DNA from: Pezizomycotina sp. ARF18
Lineage: Eukaryota; Ascomycota
Direction: 5' to 3'
Assembly: GCA_002224055.1 (NCBI GenBank)
Contig: AZLU01000005.1
Span: 248,001-312,000, forward strand
Length of the DNA: 64,000 nt
A program made the position numbers and the translations under genes. Position 1 is the stretch's first letter, and each line of letters starts with the position of its first letter. Shown here one piece after another: positions 26,108 through 37,560 of the stretch. The notes under the pieces were generated by a model that did no database searches, was not told the origin of the DNA, and worked only from the letters and a program-made list of their open reading frames with translations.

Positions 26108-26349
26108 TATAGGATAAGATTAAAATTATTAATTGTATGAAGAATAAAACTATCTACCGAGGGCAGTATCCTGCCGTTTATATATAAAAGGAATTCTATA
26201 TAAAACGAATCTTTACGATGTTAATATCCTCGTATCGATGTATGCCGTTCATTACAGAGCTCGGCCGAGGTCGGTCGATGTATAGCGCTGCGGGCAATTC
26301 TCGATGTATTCGTGTCGTTTGATGTTCCTTTACTAACTTACATCCAACA
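26108..26349 (-). repeat. Right LTR (5' LTR of the Copia element)
   Basis: 242 bp, colinear with the left LTR, ending CCAACA at 26349. On the minus strand this is the promoter-bearing LTR. The primer-binding site should lie just inside it, near 26,090-26,107, but RIP has blurred it and I cannot assign a tRNA. Confidence 0.9.
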
Positions 26350-26354
26350 TCGAC
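26350..26354. repeat. Target-site duplication, right (TCGAC)
   Basis: Five bases directly outside the right LTR, identical to 21317-21321. This supports one intact insertion event. Confidence 0.85.
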
Positions 26355-27129
26355 TAATCTACGTATATGTACCGTCAAGAGTACCCGGTCTTTATTGTAC
26401 TTCAAATCTCTGTTTTCATTTGTTCTTGTTGTATTTTCTTTCGTTCCTGATGTAAATTTTCCGCGTCTTTTTCTTTCTTTTTTTTTTTTTTTCGTTTTTT
26501 TTTTTTTCTTTTACTTTCGTATCGTGACATTCTCCTTGTATCTGCGTGCAGTTAAGGCTAATACGCTTCCAATAAGGGTAGTTAGCATATTATATCAACA
26601 CAGCAAGTACGGACTCTCTTACAAAGAAATCTATAACCTGAGATGTTGCAAAGCCGATGAAATATGCCATATTTAATGAAATATACGCATTTCGGCGGCG
26701 CGAATAAAACACGGAAATAGGGCTTGAGAATACCGGTCGTTTCCAACTCTGCCTCCCAGCCCGTGTCCTAAGCAACCACGTCTTCGTTCCCTGATCGCCA
26801 TAAGCCTATTATATATCTCTGGGGGAAAAATATTATCATTTCACCACGGAGCCTATTAAACAACTGATATTAACCTACGAGGCCAACTTGAAGGCGTACT
26901 TCTACTCCTTGTCTCATATATTCCATGTCAAAATGCACGATTAGATTCTTGATATTGCGCTGAGATCCTACTCTCCAGACTGGGCCGAAAACTAACTCCG
27001 TATGCGATCCGACTAAGTTAATGTCACCATGTCATGCATTCAAAATCGCCTGTAGTTCGTCCATGATACGGAGGCGATCATAGCCCTTTCCTTTAAGTTG
27101 TAAATGTTGCTAGCTATTTGCTGATGCTT
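26355..27129. other. Intergenic, no gene seen
   Basis: Normal CpA/TpG content returns immediately outside the Copia element. T-rich tracts lie at 26,470-26,515. Short open frames only. Confidence 0.6.
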
Positions 27130-28090
27130 GTACAGCTGAGAGGGAAAAATCTTTCGCTAGAGATATTAAGTTTTTAGCTAGAGATATCGAGATCTTAGCT
27201 AAAAATCTTAAAAAGATTATGATAATAAAGGGCTACGCGCTCTCCGAATAAATTATATATATTTTAATTAAAATAGCTAGTTTTATATAAAATTTATTAA
27301 TTTATCTATTTATATTATTAAAGAACGAACGTATATATAAGGAAAGTATACCGATTAAAAATTTATAGAGAATCAACAAATCGCTAACAGTTAGAAAAGC
27401 CAGCGTTAGTTACTAGTATATTGTCGTAGTATAATACTACTATCTATACCGTATCTTAGCGCTATAAAGGCGGAGGGATAGAGAAGGGGAGAGGAGGCTA
27501 TTATAAAGAATAGCCTCTAATATTATATATAAGTCGATAAGAAATAGAATAAATCTTTTACTAAACTAAGAACTAGCTAGGTGGAGAAGGTCCCCTTTAT
27601 ATATATAACTGTTATTTTAGGTATGGGTACTCTGTACGACGATATATATATAGGATAAGATCTATTTCTAAACTTTAATCTCGTTCTCTTTCCTAAAAAA
27701 AAGGTTTAAAGCAAAGTAGAAAAATATACTAAAAAGAGGACTATCACGACGTAACCTATATAAAAAAGGAATTTCTTAGCTAACGTATATTTAATTATTT
27801 TTTATAGATTAGCTTTCTTTCTTTTTTTTTTTTACTAGTAGTTAGTACTAGCTAACTTATATAGAAATCGATCTCCTCTACTTTGCTCGTTCTTCTATAA
27901 AAATACGGCGAATCTGTACCTAAATAAAATAAACTAGTAGGAAAGAGAGAAAAAAAAGTACGCTTGTAAGGAGAATCATTTTAAAAATAGACTTATAGAG
28001 GAGAGGAACATGCTTAGTACACTTTAAAAAGGTCCTTTGCAAATAGTAACTATCGATATATTACAGAGAAAGAACCTAGTAGAATGACAT
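27130..28090. mobile_element. Second CpA/TpG-poor AT-rich relic, family unknown
   Basis: About 1 kb that is again strongly depleted in CpA and TpG and rich in TpA, with retained CpG (for example 27,140-27,640). This looks like another RIP-hit repeat fragment. It is separated from the Copia element by nearly 800 bp of ordinary sequence. I found no LTR, terminal inverted repeat or conserved motif, so the family is not assignable by eye. Confidence 0.45.
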
Positions 28091-28906
28091 ATTATATTAG
28101 CATAGTACTTACTATTCAAGCCTCATACCAAGTCGAGACTCGAGACCGTTCGGTTCGGCAACTCATTTACTAAGTTAATTAACTCGGCTGTTTGACAAGG
28201 AGAGTGCCGTCTAGCTATATTTTCTTAACAGCCTCATTTATTAAAATACTTAGCATAGGACATCCCGAGTAGTAGCAATGATTACTAGTACGGGGTGCGG
28301 AGTAAAACCAAATTATTGGTGAAATTGCAATATAAATCTGAGTTTTAGTCTAAGAATTATACAAACAACGTTGATATCAACCAACGTTGGCAAATAGTCA
28401 TCGGCTCTAAATCAAGGCGTATCCTTCCCAGCCTACTGCAATATATTATCAACGTAACCGATTAACGATCTCTAGTACGTTGCCACCGCAAAGTACGGCT
28501 TCTTACAGAACAACAATAGACTACAAGGCACGTATGTAAATGTAGGGTTTACTTGTCTCTACCGCGGCGGGCCCAAACCGCGAGCGGAGTATGCGATCCA
28601 TGCCGTTTTAGCATATCTTTCAAGGCTGTCATAACTGATAAACATGTCGCTCAAGTGTCGTCTTCGTTCACGGTCTTGGCGGCCACCCACCGCGCACCTG
28701 ATCAAACGATAAAAAGTTTTTTACTAAAAATATATTATTCATTATACTTATATGTACTTCGTTGCGACCTTTTGCTTGTTTTTCGACCATGCAGTATTAA
28801 AGAAAGCCGCATTCGCGGTATTTGATTGAACGCCTCTCGCTGTAGTGGCATCGACACCGCCTCCACAAATTTTCAAGCTCCTTCATTTTGTATCCTATTC
28901 GTAGCG

Positions 28907-28940
<34 letters not shown>

Positions 28941-29206
28941 GAGAGGGAAAAAAAGCCTCCTTGTTCCAAGTATGCTTTCGCTTTCAGCCTCGCCAATCCC
29001 CAGTCGTATCCCGTTTACCCCCCCTCTCTTTTTTTCTGTTTCATGGAAAGGGACGCTCCATATCACCGCTCGAAATATACATTGTATAAAAGGAAGACAA
29101 GGATCCTGGGGCTTGTGCGACCCTCATGGAACAGGTATTCTCTCAGCCGCCATATATCATATATAGGCGTTGGTTTAAAGTTGTCGAAAGTAAACACCAG
29201 GTAACG
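28091..29206. other. Intergenic, no gene seen; 29-nt poly(dT)
   Basis: About 1.1 kb without a supportable gene. A 29-nt T run lies at 28908-28936. Short open frames around 28.55-29.0 kb have no recognisable features. Confidence 0.55.
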
Positions 29207-29550
29207 ATGGCGCGGAGATTCGAGTTATTCCGCCAAGCCCCTCCTGCGTTACCACCGCCAAACCTCGAACACAACCAAGAAAAGTCAAAGGTAGAGGTCG
29301 CGAATATCACGCTCGCACAACGCCCTCTATCTCGCGGAAGCTGGGAACTTGGGCACTTCTCATCCTTATCGGAGGCGCTGTCGTGCTCCTCGCAGCGTGC
29401 GGATTCTTTATCTATCTGTACGGTGTTTGTATTCATGCTCGCGAACTACCACGGGAAGGAGTACCGCGGTCTGCTGGGTTACAGTCGTCTATATATTGCG
29501 GTGGAAACGGATGGGGATCGGTGAAAGACTTGAGGGAGTCTCCTGTGTGA
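29207..29550 (+). CDS. Small single-pass membrane protein, one frame change
   Basis: An ATG at 29207 opens MARRFELFRQAPPALPPPN, a short basic and Pro-rich head. After a frame change near 29,300 the coding signal continues as LGTWALLILIGGAVVLLAA followed by CGFFIYLYG, a clear membrane helix of about 22 residues. A tail with HARELPREGVPRSAG ends at TGA 29548-29550, giving about 114 residues in total. Basic residues before the helix and a short tail after it are seen in many small fungal single-pass proteins of unknown function. No homologous family is named. The frame change could be a one-base error or real decay. Confidence 0.45.
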
Positions 29551-30403
29551 CCATACTGGGCGTTCCGTGGTTGACGATTGCCAAGTTTATACTGAGGAGG
29601 GAATGGTGTTTGAAATCCCTGGGTGAGACCGACGCGCGGTGAATGACGTTTCTTGCTCCGGTAGAAGAAGAAGAAAACTAAATCCAAAGCAAAATTCATG
29701 AATGCAGGATAAAAAGGAATCCTACTGGATAATTTGGTAATTCATGGATTAGTACAGGAATCGAATCCGTAACAACCGTTTGGTTGCGTATAACCATGTT
29801 CTTTGCTTTCCCAGAGATGGCAGGAAAGCCTCCTACTGGTTCATGCATTTCTGTAGTTTTTATCACTTTCACACAATTCAGGTGTAAGCTACTTTTGCTC
29901 CTATATAGCTGTCAACACCCCATCACAATGGGCGGCGTTTGGTAATCGTAGTCTGCAAATCGTTTCATTTCCCCCTATACATATCAAAATCTTCATTTGA
30001 AACCTTTCTCCTGCCTCTGTGCAGCACAAATGATAGTAACTTTTACTGGTAATCCACGAACTCACGACTCGTGCAATGTAATCCGAAGAAAGCAGGGAAA
30101 AAAAGACTTCGGATCCGCAACCTCAAGCCAAACTCCAAACTCCCAAAAGACTTGAACCGGTGATTCTTATTGTATACATGTAGTTCGTGTTTAAGGAGAC
30201 CATCGGAATGCAAAGTAAAAAAAAAAAAAAAAGAATTTCAACAGTTTTCTCTTGTTAAATTCGTGATCATCATACATACTCAACCTCTTAACCAGCTCCT
30301 ATTAATATCCAAATCTCAGACGCCGTAAAAATTATTATATGGGTTTTATAGTATTCACAAAAACCATCCAAATAGCCTAGATAGACGAAAAGAAAAATGA
30401 GTA
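29551..30403. other. Intergenic, no gene seen
   Basis: About 850 bp without a supported gene. It contains a 16-nt A run near 30,218. Confidence 0.5.
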
Positions 30404-30865
30404 CTAGTAGATTCCACGACCTCCGCCAATCCTCCGGCGAGTGTCAAGAGTGTACGTCCCCAATGTAACCCTCGTTGAAATCAGAAACATGCCGATCGCA
30501 CGTACCGTCCGGTAACGAATGCCAGGACTGTGGTCGCTCCAAGAGCGCCCGAAACCCCAGAGCCAGAGCCAGATAAAGACCACCGTAGTTATCATACGAT
30601 GCCCTTACTGTTGGTCCTCGGTAGGCATCGAGATCGACGGGACTGTTACCTGCAGGGATTGCGAATAAGTCGTTTCGTTCGCCGTACCAGTGTTTACTGT
30701 GAGAGTTGGAACACGCGCCTGATAGCGGACAGGACGTGGGATTGCCATGATTGCGGAGTAAATTGGGGCAGTGGCAGGCTGAGAAGAGTAGGGAAGGAAA
30801 TTGAGTCGGCGCTTCAAGTTCGGAGCAGGAGAAGGGAATTTCTTATATCTTGAACACGATTTCAC
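30404..30865 (-). CDS. Possible membrane or secreted protein, uncertain
   Basis: Two consecutive minus-strand frames (30605-30865, then 30404-30595) could form one interrupted gene. The first is Pro/Thr/Ser-rich (TVNTGTANETTYSQSLQVTV). The following segment is hydrophobic in two frames (MITTVVFIWLWLWGF, or GALGATTVLAFVTG). There is no recognised motif and no convincing start context. It could be a small convergent neighbour of the gene at 29.2 kb, or non-coding. Confidence 0.25.
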
Positions 30866-31223
30866 ACCTAGGTCAAAGGTTTCTCCTTGTGTTAATTACG
30901 TTTACCGATACTAGGAGTGGTATATAATTGAAGCTGTTTTATTTTTGCATCCATTATACAAAAGAAAAGCAACCCCCCCCCCCTTATCACGAAAACTGCG
31001 CGGGATAGGAACACGAGTTTGAGTATATAAGTTTCGCTACAAACTTGATGTTCTTCTGCAATTGCTTGTAAGTTTTCACCTCTCTCCACACGATTCATCC
31101 ACCTGTGGGCATGCAGTTATATTTTCGTTTATATAAGAATGACGCTGTCGCGATGCAATATACGCTGAGATGCTTACACAATGTACGAAAAAAATGAGAA
31201 CATTTTCCCTTATTCTATTCTTC

Positions 31224-32515
31224 TTAAATGGCGGCCGCAGGCTTTTGCGCTATTATGCTGATGAAGGGCATATAGGAGTGCACCTTCTTGTTTCTCAGTG
31301 ACTTTTTGACGTCTTCTACGTATTTCTTGGTATCCTCGAGCGTCCAGTTGAGAGCCTATATTTATGACACGGTAAAAAAAAATCGCGGTCAGTGTTCCGA
31401 CTCCCTCAAAATATAAGACAAAAGCTGAACGATCGTAAGGCGGAATTCCATATAATAAACTCAAATATCACATACCTTCGTATAGAGCGCCAACGACCAC
31501 CCCTCGATCCCTTGCAGGACATTAATCATCATCATCGCGCCCAAATTCTTCATCCTAGGATCCTTCGGCCACGGCCCAATGGGCACCTTATACCACACCT
31601 CCGACATATTCTCAAACCAACATCCGTCATACTCCTCTTAACATTCTTCTCCTCCCCGTCCATATACAGCGTCGACCCCGCAATATTCAGCCCTTCTCTA
31701 AATCCCGATCCACTCGGGGAACAAGTACTCCTTAACGAGCGTATCGTCGTCGGACTTAATACGGGGTACTTCGGCGTATATCTCAACGTAGCCGCCGGGT
31801 TTTAAGACGCGGAGGACGTTCTTGAAGAATTTATCCCAGTCGGGGACGAGAGCGTGCATGGCGCGGACGTGGACGAGGTCGAAGGATTCGGCTTTGTAGG
31901 TCCAGTCGTTTTCGACGTTTTCTACTTCGAACTTGACGTTAGGGGAACCCAGTGCGGTTGGACGGGGGCGGTGTCGAAACCGACGACTTCAGCGCTCGGG
32001 TACTGTTGAAATGTCAGGATATAAAAATTTGAGAGGCGGATTTTCAAAGAAAGAAAAAAAATCAAACGAAACTAGGAACGCTATCCGTTCCTAGGATTTA
32101 AAACCAATTGCATGAGAATATATGACCGCACCTTATCAGCCACGCTAATAGCCCATATCCCCGTCCCGTCCCCACGTCCAGTATACGCTGCGGGTTCGTC
32201 CCGATCGGCGACCTGAACAGCTTATCCGGCGTCGCTTCGGCTATGCTCATCATCGCGGTCGTGTATATCGCGTGGAACAGTCCAGCTGATCCCGCTGGGT
32301 CTCATCGATCGGGAACCACGCAGACCCTTTCCCTTCGGAGTCGATGTACTCCCTGCCGTGCTCGTGCTTTATGCGGTCACGCAGCCATTGCGTTTTGAGG
32401 TGTCCGTTATGCTCCGTCCTCGTCGGAAGTCGTAGAGGGAGTCGTGGAGCGAGCTGGAGTCCGTGTCACCGCTGGATGAGGCGGCATCTATTGATTGGGC
32501 AGATTTTGGGGGCAT
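31224..32515 (-). CDS. LaeA-like SAM-dependent methyltransferase
   Basis: Start ATG at 32515 (MPPKSAQSIDAASSSGDTDS), stop TAA at 31224-31226. Two introns are clear: 32003-32131 (GTGCGG...CAG) and 31356-31475 (GTATGT...ATAG). After an acidic leader comes the class I methyltransferase fold: motif I RILDVGTGIWAISVADK, the second-strand acidic region EVVGFDTAPVQPHWVP, then ENDWTYKAESFDLVHVRAM and the post-motif LRVLKPGGYVEIY. The order matches the LaeA/TAM family, which in fungi includes regulators of secondary metabolism and development; many members have unknown substrates. The C-terminus ends SIIAQKPAAAI, close to a family-typical length of about 340 residues. Frame changes occur near 32,425, 32,285, 31,945 and within 31,600-31,720; the motif residues themselves are intact. 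The function as a methyltransferase is well supported, the regulatory role is not. Confidence 0.8.
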
Positions 32516-33613
32516 GGGCTGTTTTCTTTGTGAAACGGCTTGCAGTTTCGAGAACTGATGGACTTCTGTCGTTTCCTATATTGGTATTTCGTGCCTGAGG
32601 ATCTTCGACCGCGCTTATCGACTATATATACCGTTTGCAAATTCGGATTCCAAAAGGCCAGCAATCGAATTCTTGTGATCTCCACTTTTTCGCTCCTTGG
32701 ACTGAAAAAAAAAAAAAAAAAAAAAAAGAAGAATAAGACTAGAGAGAATAAGGCTAGGGAGAGAATAGGCTATGGGGGGCAGAATAAATATAAGACGACC
32801 TAATCGTAGCACAAATAAATCGAGCTATATCCTTGTCGATTTGTTGCTGTGGGTACACCAAGAAGTTACCTTTGCTCGGTATTATCCAAAATAGGCTGCA
32901 GTTACCGTTTCAACAAACGTGTCCATGTATGTATATGTACATGTGCGAGATGCAAGCAAGATGCAAGCCTGGAGATTTCATTCTCTTTGTTAATACAGCG
33001 CAGTATCATATGTGTGATCCAGGATGATTCTTGGAATTTGGGAATTGGGGGGGAATTTGGGGGGGGATTTTGGGGGTCCAGACAATCATCCATTTCTAAA
33101 TTAGAAAATCGTTAATAACAAGCAGACAGCTCATATATACGCACATTTCGACCGAAAACGCCCCCGAACTCCCAATTTCTATCGAATAGGAATTAATACC
33201 TGACTTCCGAGGAGACGCGACGGTTTAGAGACTATCGGGGTCCGGATTATTCCAACTCTTTTGTTCTTGTTCAGTGTTGCAGCGTATCCAACTATTTTCG
33301 TCGTTTAGTTAGCCGACTTCTCCGTTTGTTGCCCGCCAGGGAATTCCTCATTTCCTACCACATCTCCACCACGCTAAACTGGTTTCGAAACAATATTCGC
33401 AGTTGTGGGGGCCGGTATATCGATCACGGGCCGTCCGGTCGTGTGTCGCGGGTGGGGGGATCTAGTAAGCAAGTGGTATGGTACCATTAGTTACTAGCCT
33501 CGAGAAATTCAAAGCGCTTAAAGTGCAGTAACTAGGATATTGTTGAGGAAGAAGCGGGGGGGAGAGAAGGTGCCTTATGAAGATGGGCGAAATGAGCTCA
33601 ATAACAGAACTGG

Positions 33614-33645
<32 letters not shown>

Positions 33646-34879
33646 GCGGCAGAAGTAAATCGACATGAGGGCTAGGTGGGGCCTGCCATGATGGGGGTAA
33701 CAGAACAGACACCTCAGGCAACTTTGAAGCGAAAATGCCGCCGCTGATCGCCCATGGCGAATAACTAATGACCGTGCCGTGGAACAGTTTCTCATAGGTG
33801 CTACCCTGCACCCCGGCCAAGCCGACTCTTGCCTTCGGCAGTCCTCCTGGAATAGTTCACTGCTTAAAGCAAACATCGACATCGGATGAGCTTTGCAGCA
33901 AGCTAGATCCGCAGCGAGTCCACCCGTGTCCGTATCAGCGACCTGTTGAGGTTTCGCTCGTAGAGAATTTTGAGGGGCAAGTATTTTTCAGCTGCTGAGC
34001 GTCAGATTGGAGCTTTTCAGACAGTGCACTGGCAGTGTGCATCATACCTGCCCCCTTTTCCCTTCCCTTTTCCCCAAGGCTAGACTTACGAAACGAGGTT
34101 TAGAGCCAGGAACGCACTCTAACCGGACCCAGTGAGACAACATCTCTTTCGGGAGATAAAGGTGATGATGTGAGAGGGGGGGTTGAAGTACGAGATGTTG
34201 ATGTTTTTGAGAAGTTGTTGATCGAGAACAAAAGAATTAAGCCCACAAAAAAGAAAAATGACGACAATACTCAAGGAGCTGTTGTAAAATAAAAATGGAT
34301 ATTTCGAAACACCTGTGGAGGTAATGGGATAAATTGGATCCAACCGAAAGGAAATGATCATCATGACGAACTGAAGAAAAACAAATCATTGAAATAAAGC
34401 AGAATGAAATGAAATGCCATCCATAAACGGGAATAATTACAGGAACGTAAGGTCGTAAGCTCTTAAAATTGGGTGAAGGATACCAGTGATCTACATGCGC
34501 TCAAGTACACGGATAAGCTATAGGAAGGCTTATAACCCCCAAGCGCACTTTGCATGGGCGACGAGTCTTCCGGTGTCCGAGGCTGCTTTTGGATCCCCCG
34601 TCACCTTTTGCAGAGCTGTGCGCGGTAGAGTTCATTATCTCGCTCGCCATATTTCAATGAAGGGTAGCTATTATTTACATGAAAATAGCGTTACTGTGGT
34701 GAAGAAAACAGCTGTCCATCTGGCAAAGCCAGAGGAAAAGAAAAGTTCTCAGCAAACGAGTCGAACACCATGGATGCAAGACAGATACATTAAGAAGACG
34801 TATGCAGGGAATTCTCCCCAAGCTTCTCACAGATAAGGCGCCCCTCGGAAATGACCACGAATGCGCCTCTACGTCACTT
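32516..34879. other. Intergenic, no gene seen; two poly(dA) tracts
   Basis: About 2.4 kb with no supportable gene. A 23-nt A run (32705-32727) and a 27-nt A run (33614-33640) are present, along with a G-rich patch near 33,040-33,075 (runs of 7, 8 and 5 G). The open frame at 34486-34836 (116 codons) has no recognisable features. Confidence 0.5.
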
Positions 34880-35890
34880 TTAGACTCGAGACGCGCACCT
34901 CGTTCTTAGGCTCCTCTCGCGACGGCTCGGCCTCCTCGAATCCGCATCCAATACACCCTTCTCGCAAGCCGTACTCGTCGTAGCCATTGTCCGCACATCA
35001 GTGCTACCGTCGCCAGTATCCTCCTTCGACCGCCCCAACCTCTCGCTAACAACAGACTCCGGATCCACTCTTTTCTTCTTCCTCAACCATTCCTCACCAG
35101 CAGCTTACACGCCGGCACGACGCCGTCAGTATCGCCCACGTCCTCTCCATGATCATAAGCATGTAGCAATCCGCTACCGTAAAACGGTGCTCACGTTTGA
35201 CGCCATCTGCGTCACCGCGAACGCGAAGCAGATAAACCCGCAGCCGAAGGTTAAGTAAAGTACACCTTCTGCCTCGTGATGTTTTTAAGTTGAAGTAGTA
35301 CGGGGATCGGTAAGAAGTACACCCATGATGTCGGTCGCGATGTGGCCGCCGAAGTACAATCCGAATGACCACGACGTGTTCATGGACGAGCAGTACGTTT
35401 CGTCCGTCGCCCAATTACGCGATATCGGCCAACACGTAAAAGCCGCTAATAATGTACTCAATAACCAATTCCCCAACACAAAAACCGTCGTAAAATTCAA
35501 ACACCACCGGATTTTCTTCATCGCCGTATCTCGCGGTATTAACACAGCATGGTAAAACAGGCAAAAGTGCGTTTTCACGGCGTACATGGGGAACAAGTAG
35601 ACCATTATGTCGCCGTACCACATCTTTTTCAGCTTTGCGCGGCGGTAGTTGTAGCTGTAGGTCTTTCCGGGGATGATGATGGAGCTTTCGCCGTCGAAGC
35701 CCCGAGGTTGTGGACGACGGTGTCGGAGATTGCTTCGAAAAGGTAGACTATCCACGCGAATATGACTAGGGCTTCGAGGACGATGCGGGTCCTGAGGGGT
35801 GGGTCGTGGGGTATGTCGGTCGCCGGATTTGAACGTATAGTCGCAGGGCGACGAGGATGAAGGTTATGACGGTAGTTCCATACTGGAAAT
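34880..35890 (-). CDS. Fungal rhodopsin-domain (PTH11-like) membrane protein
   Basis: Minus-strand membrane protein. Helices appear in order: TVITFILVALRLYVQIRR, LVIFAWIVYLFEAISDTV, a segment with KMWYGDIMVYLFPMYAVKT and FCLFYHAVLI, then FTTVFVLGNWLLSTLLAAFT, and SFGLYFGGHIATDIMGVLL. Between the last two lies FTCWPISRNW...ETYC, the Cys-containing extracellular loop typical of this family. A QLKNITRQKV loop and FGCGFICFAFAVTQMAS follow, then a basic hydrophilic tail (RKKKRVDPESVVSERLGRSK) ending at 34880. These features match the fungal rhodopsin domain found in PTH11-like proteins, often thought to be surface sensors. Frames change at least four times. Related remnants lie at 60.2 and 62.2 kb. 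The N-terminus is not fixed. Confidence 0.75.
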
Positions 35891-36216
35891 TCTACGTTTT
35901 TGATGATGTATCAGAGAACAAGTCTATTGAAAAATCGTGTGATCGGGGGCGCATACCACTATCTGCTGCCCTGTCAGGCCATGGATATAATCACAGTAAT
36001 TTAGCACCGCAACTAGCGAAAATGATCGAAGAGCATTATCTCGCTTGGAACCGTGGTTAAAACAGATTTTGTTGAACTGACGAGATCTCGATTTCGATCA
36101 CGGTCCAAAAAATGAGGGAATGGCTGTCTTTTAAACATTCCGAATAAGCTAACCCTCAGGGGACTGCCAGTGGTTAATCATACGATTTTCGACATCATCG
36201 TCCTCCACTTTTCTCG

Positions 36217-36792
36217 GTGGCGTTCATGCAAAACCTCGTATTTTTCTCCGCCGCCCCACCCAAGCGAAACTCTCGTGGGTATATCAACGACTTTTTCTTT
36301 GCGACTGATTCCCCGAAATATTTCATTAGCCTTAGGAGGTGCTTGTGCCGGAAAACGTTAATACTGCGAAGGAGCTATGCCTTAGAAAAAAGAACCCTGA
36401 CCCTCGTCTTGAACTCGTATACCCCGAGTGAGTTCCGCAGGCGCGCCGGCCGGATTAAGCTTTCCTCCAAAGACCTACCCGATTGGTACGATGTTCAAGG
36501 ATTTTGCCTTAAATACTGCTTTGCGGTGAAAAATCCCTGTCGATGCCTATCAGCGCCGTTGTTGAAAGAATTTGCCGTTCAGACGGAAGGAACTGGCGAA
36601 GACACCAAAGTTTCACGACTCCGGGTGGCCGTCATAAATGAGGTCTCCTATGGTATCAGGGAAGTCTTCCAGCACCGGCAAAGGACGAAAAGATTAAATA
36701 ATTTTGACCGTCAACCACGTCAACCCGGCTCCTTCGTTCCGAGGCTGAGCGAGCCAGGCGTCGTGGAATTGACACAATGCCAATTCGCTTAG
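36217..36792 (+). CDS. Uninterrupted 191-codon ORF, unknown
   Basis: One of the longest continuous frames in the window (MAFMQNLVFFSAAPPKRN...). It is rich in Arg, Lys and Cys and has no signal peptide, membrane segment or motif that I recognise. An ORF of this length is only marginally unexpected by chance in 64 kb, so it may be spurious. It stands alone between the rhodopsin-domain gene and the F-box fragment. Confidence 0.2.
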   Translation: MAFMQNLVFFSAAPPKRNSRGYINDFFFATDSPKYFISLRRCLCRKTLILRRSYALEKRTLTLVLNSYTPSEFRRRAGRIKLSSKDLPDWYDVQGFCLKYCFAVKNPCRCLSAPLLKEFAVQTEGTGEDTKVSRLRVAVINEVSYGIREVFQHRQRTKRLNNFDRQPRQPGSFVPRLSEPGVVELTQCQFA

Positions 36793-37156
36793 ATGTAGAC
36801 GAACGAAATCAACTGCCTCTTTTCGCGCCATATATTTGCAATGGCTCTTTCAGAACCGCGACAGTTGTTCACTCGCAATCCGTGAAACAAAGCTGAAAGA
36901 GGAGCCTTGACTTGCCTGTTCCTATTCCATCATAACCCTAGCCAGACCCTGGCGCCGTAGAAGGCCTTTGCCGCAAGCTTATATGTAGATTGTGAACCTC
37001 GCACGGAAACGAGGTTCTACTCCCGAGTACGTCAGCTTGATCTCTGTATTCGTAGGCTTTACGAGCTTGGAAGACTTGGAGGACTGGTAGACTTGTTGAT
37101 CGTAGCTTTAGTCGTCGCAATAGAATGCACGAGATGTGTCAAGATACCATAAAACT

Positions 37157-37196
37157 GAAAAAATAAATAAATGAATAAATAAATAATAAATAAATA
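37157..37196. repeat. (AAAT)n microsatellite
   Basis: Imperfect AAATA/AATA units over about 40 bp, upstream of the F-box fragment. Confidence 0.85.
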
Positions 37197-37361
37197 CCGC
37201 GGAAGCAAACATAACCTCATGCGAACAACTATCCAAATTAACAACATCCACCGTTCTCAAATTTCCAATAAAATCCCCTAAAAACGAGCATGAGTTTCAT
37301 CGATCCCATCATCTAACGCTATCCCTCATACGTCTCTCAATCTACCTCGATTCACGCCACA

Positions 37362-37560
37362 ATGCTGTTGACGATCCCCCAGAGCTCATCGTCGAAATCC
37401 TAAGTAACCTTGACTATCTCACCCTCAAAGGCCCCGTCTCCCTGACGTGCCGACGTCTCCGCGCTATCGTCCAAGATGCGCGTAATGCCAGACAATCTCC
37501 CCTCGGCACGGCCTTATTCTCAAATCCACCGGAATTGCCAAGAGAGAAATCTTCGCGTAC
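37362..37560 (+). pseudogene. F-box gene fragment
   Basis: An ATG at 37362 is followed, after a one-base frame change within the CCCCC run at 37376-37380, by PPELIVEILSNLDYLTLKGP and VSLTCRRLRAIVQDARNAR, an N-terminal F-box (LPPEL...IL..L..L...RVCR pattern) that would recruit a Skp1-Cullin ligase. It is closely related to the gene at 49.6-50.3 kb (shared DYLTLKGPVSLT and IVQDARNA). After about 60 residues similarity is lost, and no downstream substrate-binding domain can be followed. It is best read as a truncated paralogue. Confidence 0.65.

Larger units (their letters stand above)
21322..26349 (-). mobile_element. Ty1/Copia LTR retrotransposon fossil, RIP-eroded
   Basis: A 5,028-bp element bounded by LTRs of 240 and 242 bp and a 5-bp duplication. 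The minus strand is the coding sense: the terminal RNase H motif ADIFTKPL, diagnostic of Copia polyproteins, reads at 21663-21686 (rc), and an eroded reverse transcriptase active-site region lies upstream of it at about 22.54-22.62 kb (rc). With pol ending at the left, the right LTR is the 5' LTR. A purine-rich AAGGGAGGC abuts the left LTR on the coding strand and may be the polypurine tract. The interior is almost without CpA and TpG but keeps many CpG, the sign of RIP. The element is heavily broken throughout and not functional. No envelope gene is seen. Its age cannot be read from LTR divergence because RIP inflates it. Confidence 0.9.

Noticed and set aside
29740-29790. tRNA-like T-arm (GGATTCGATTCC on the minus strand)
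   Set aside because: No matching D-arm, anticodon arm or acceptor stem could be folded around it.
30150-30190. Second tRNA-like T-loop (GGTTCAAGTC on the minus strand)
   Set aside because: The flanking bases do not pair as a T-stem and no cloverleaf is visible.
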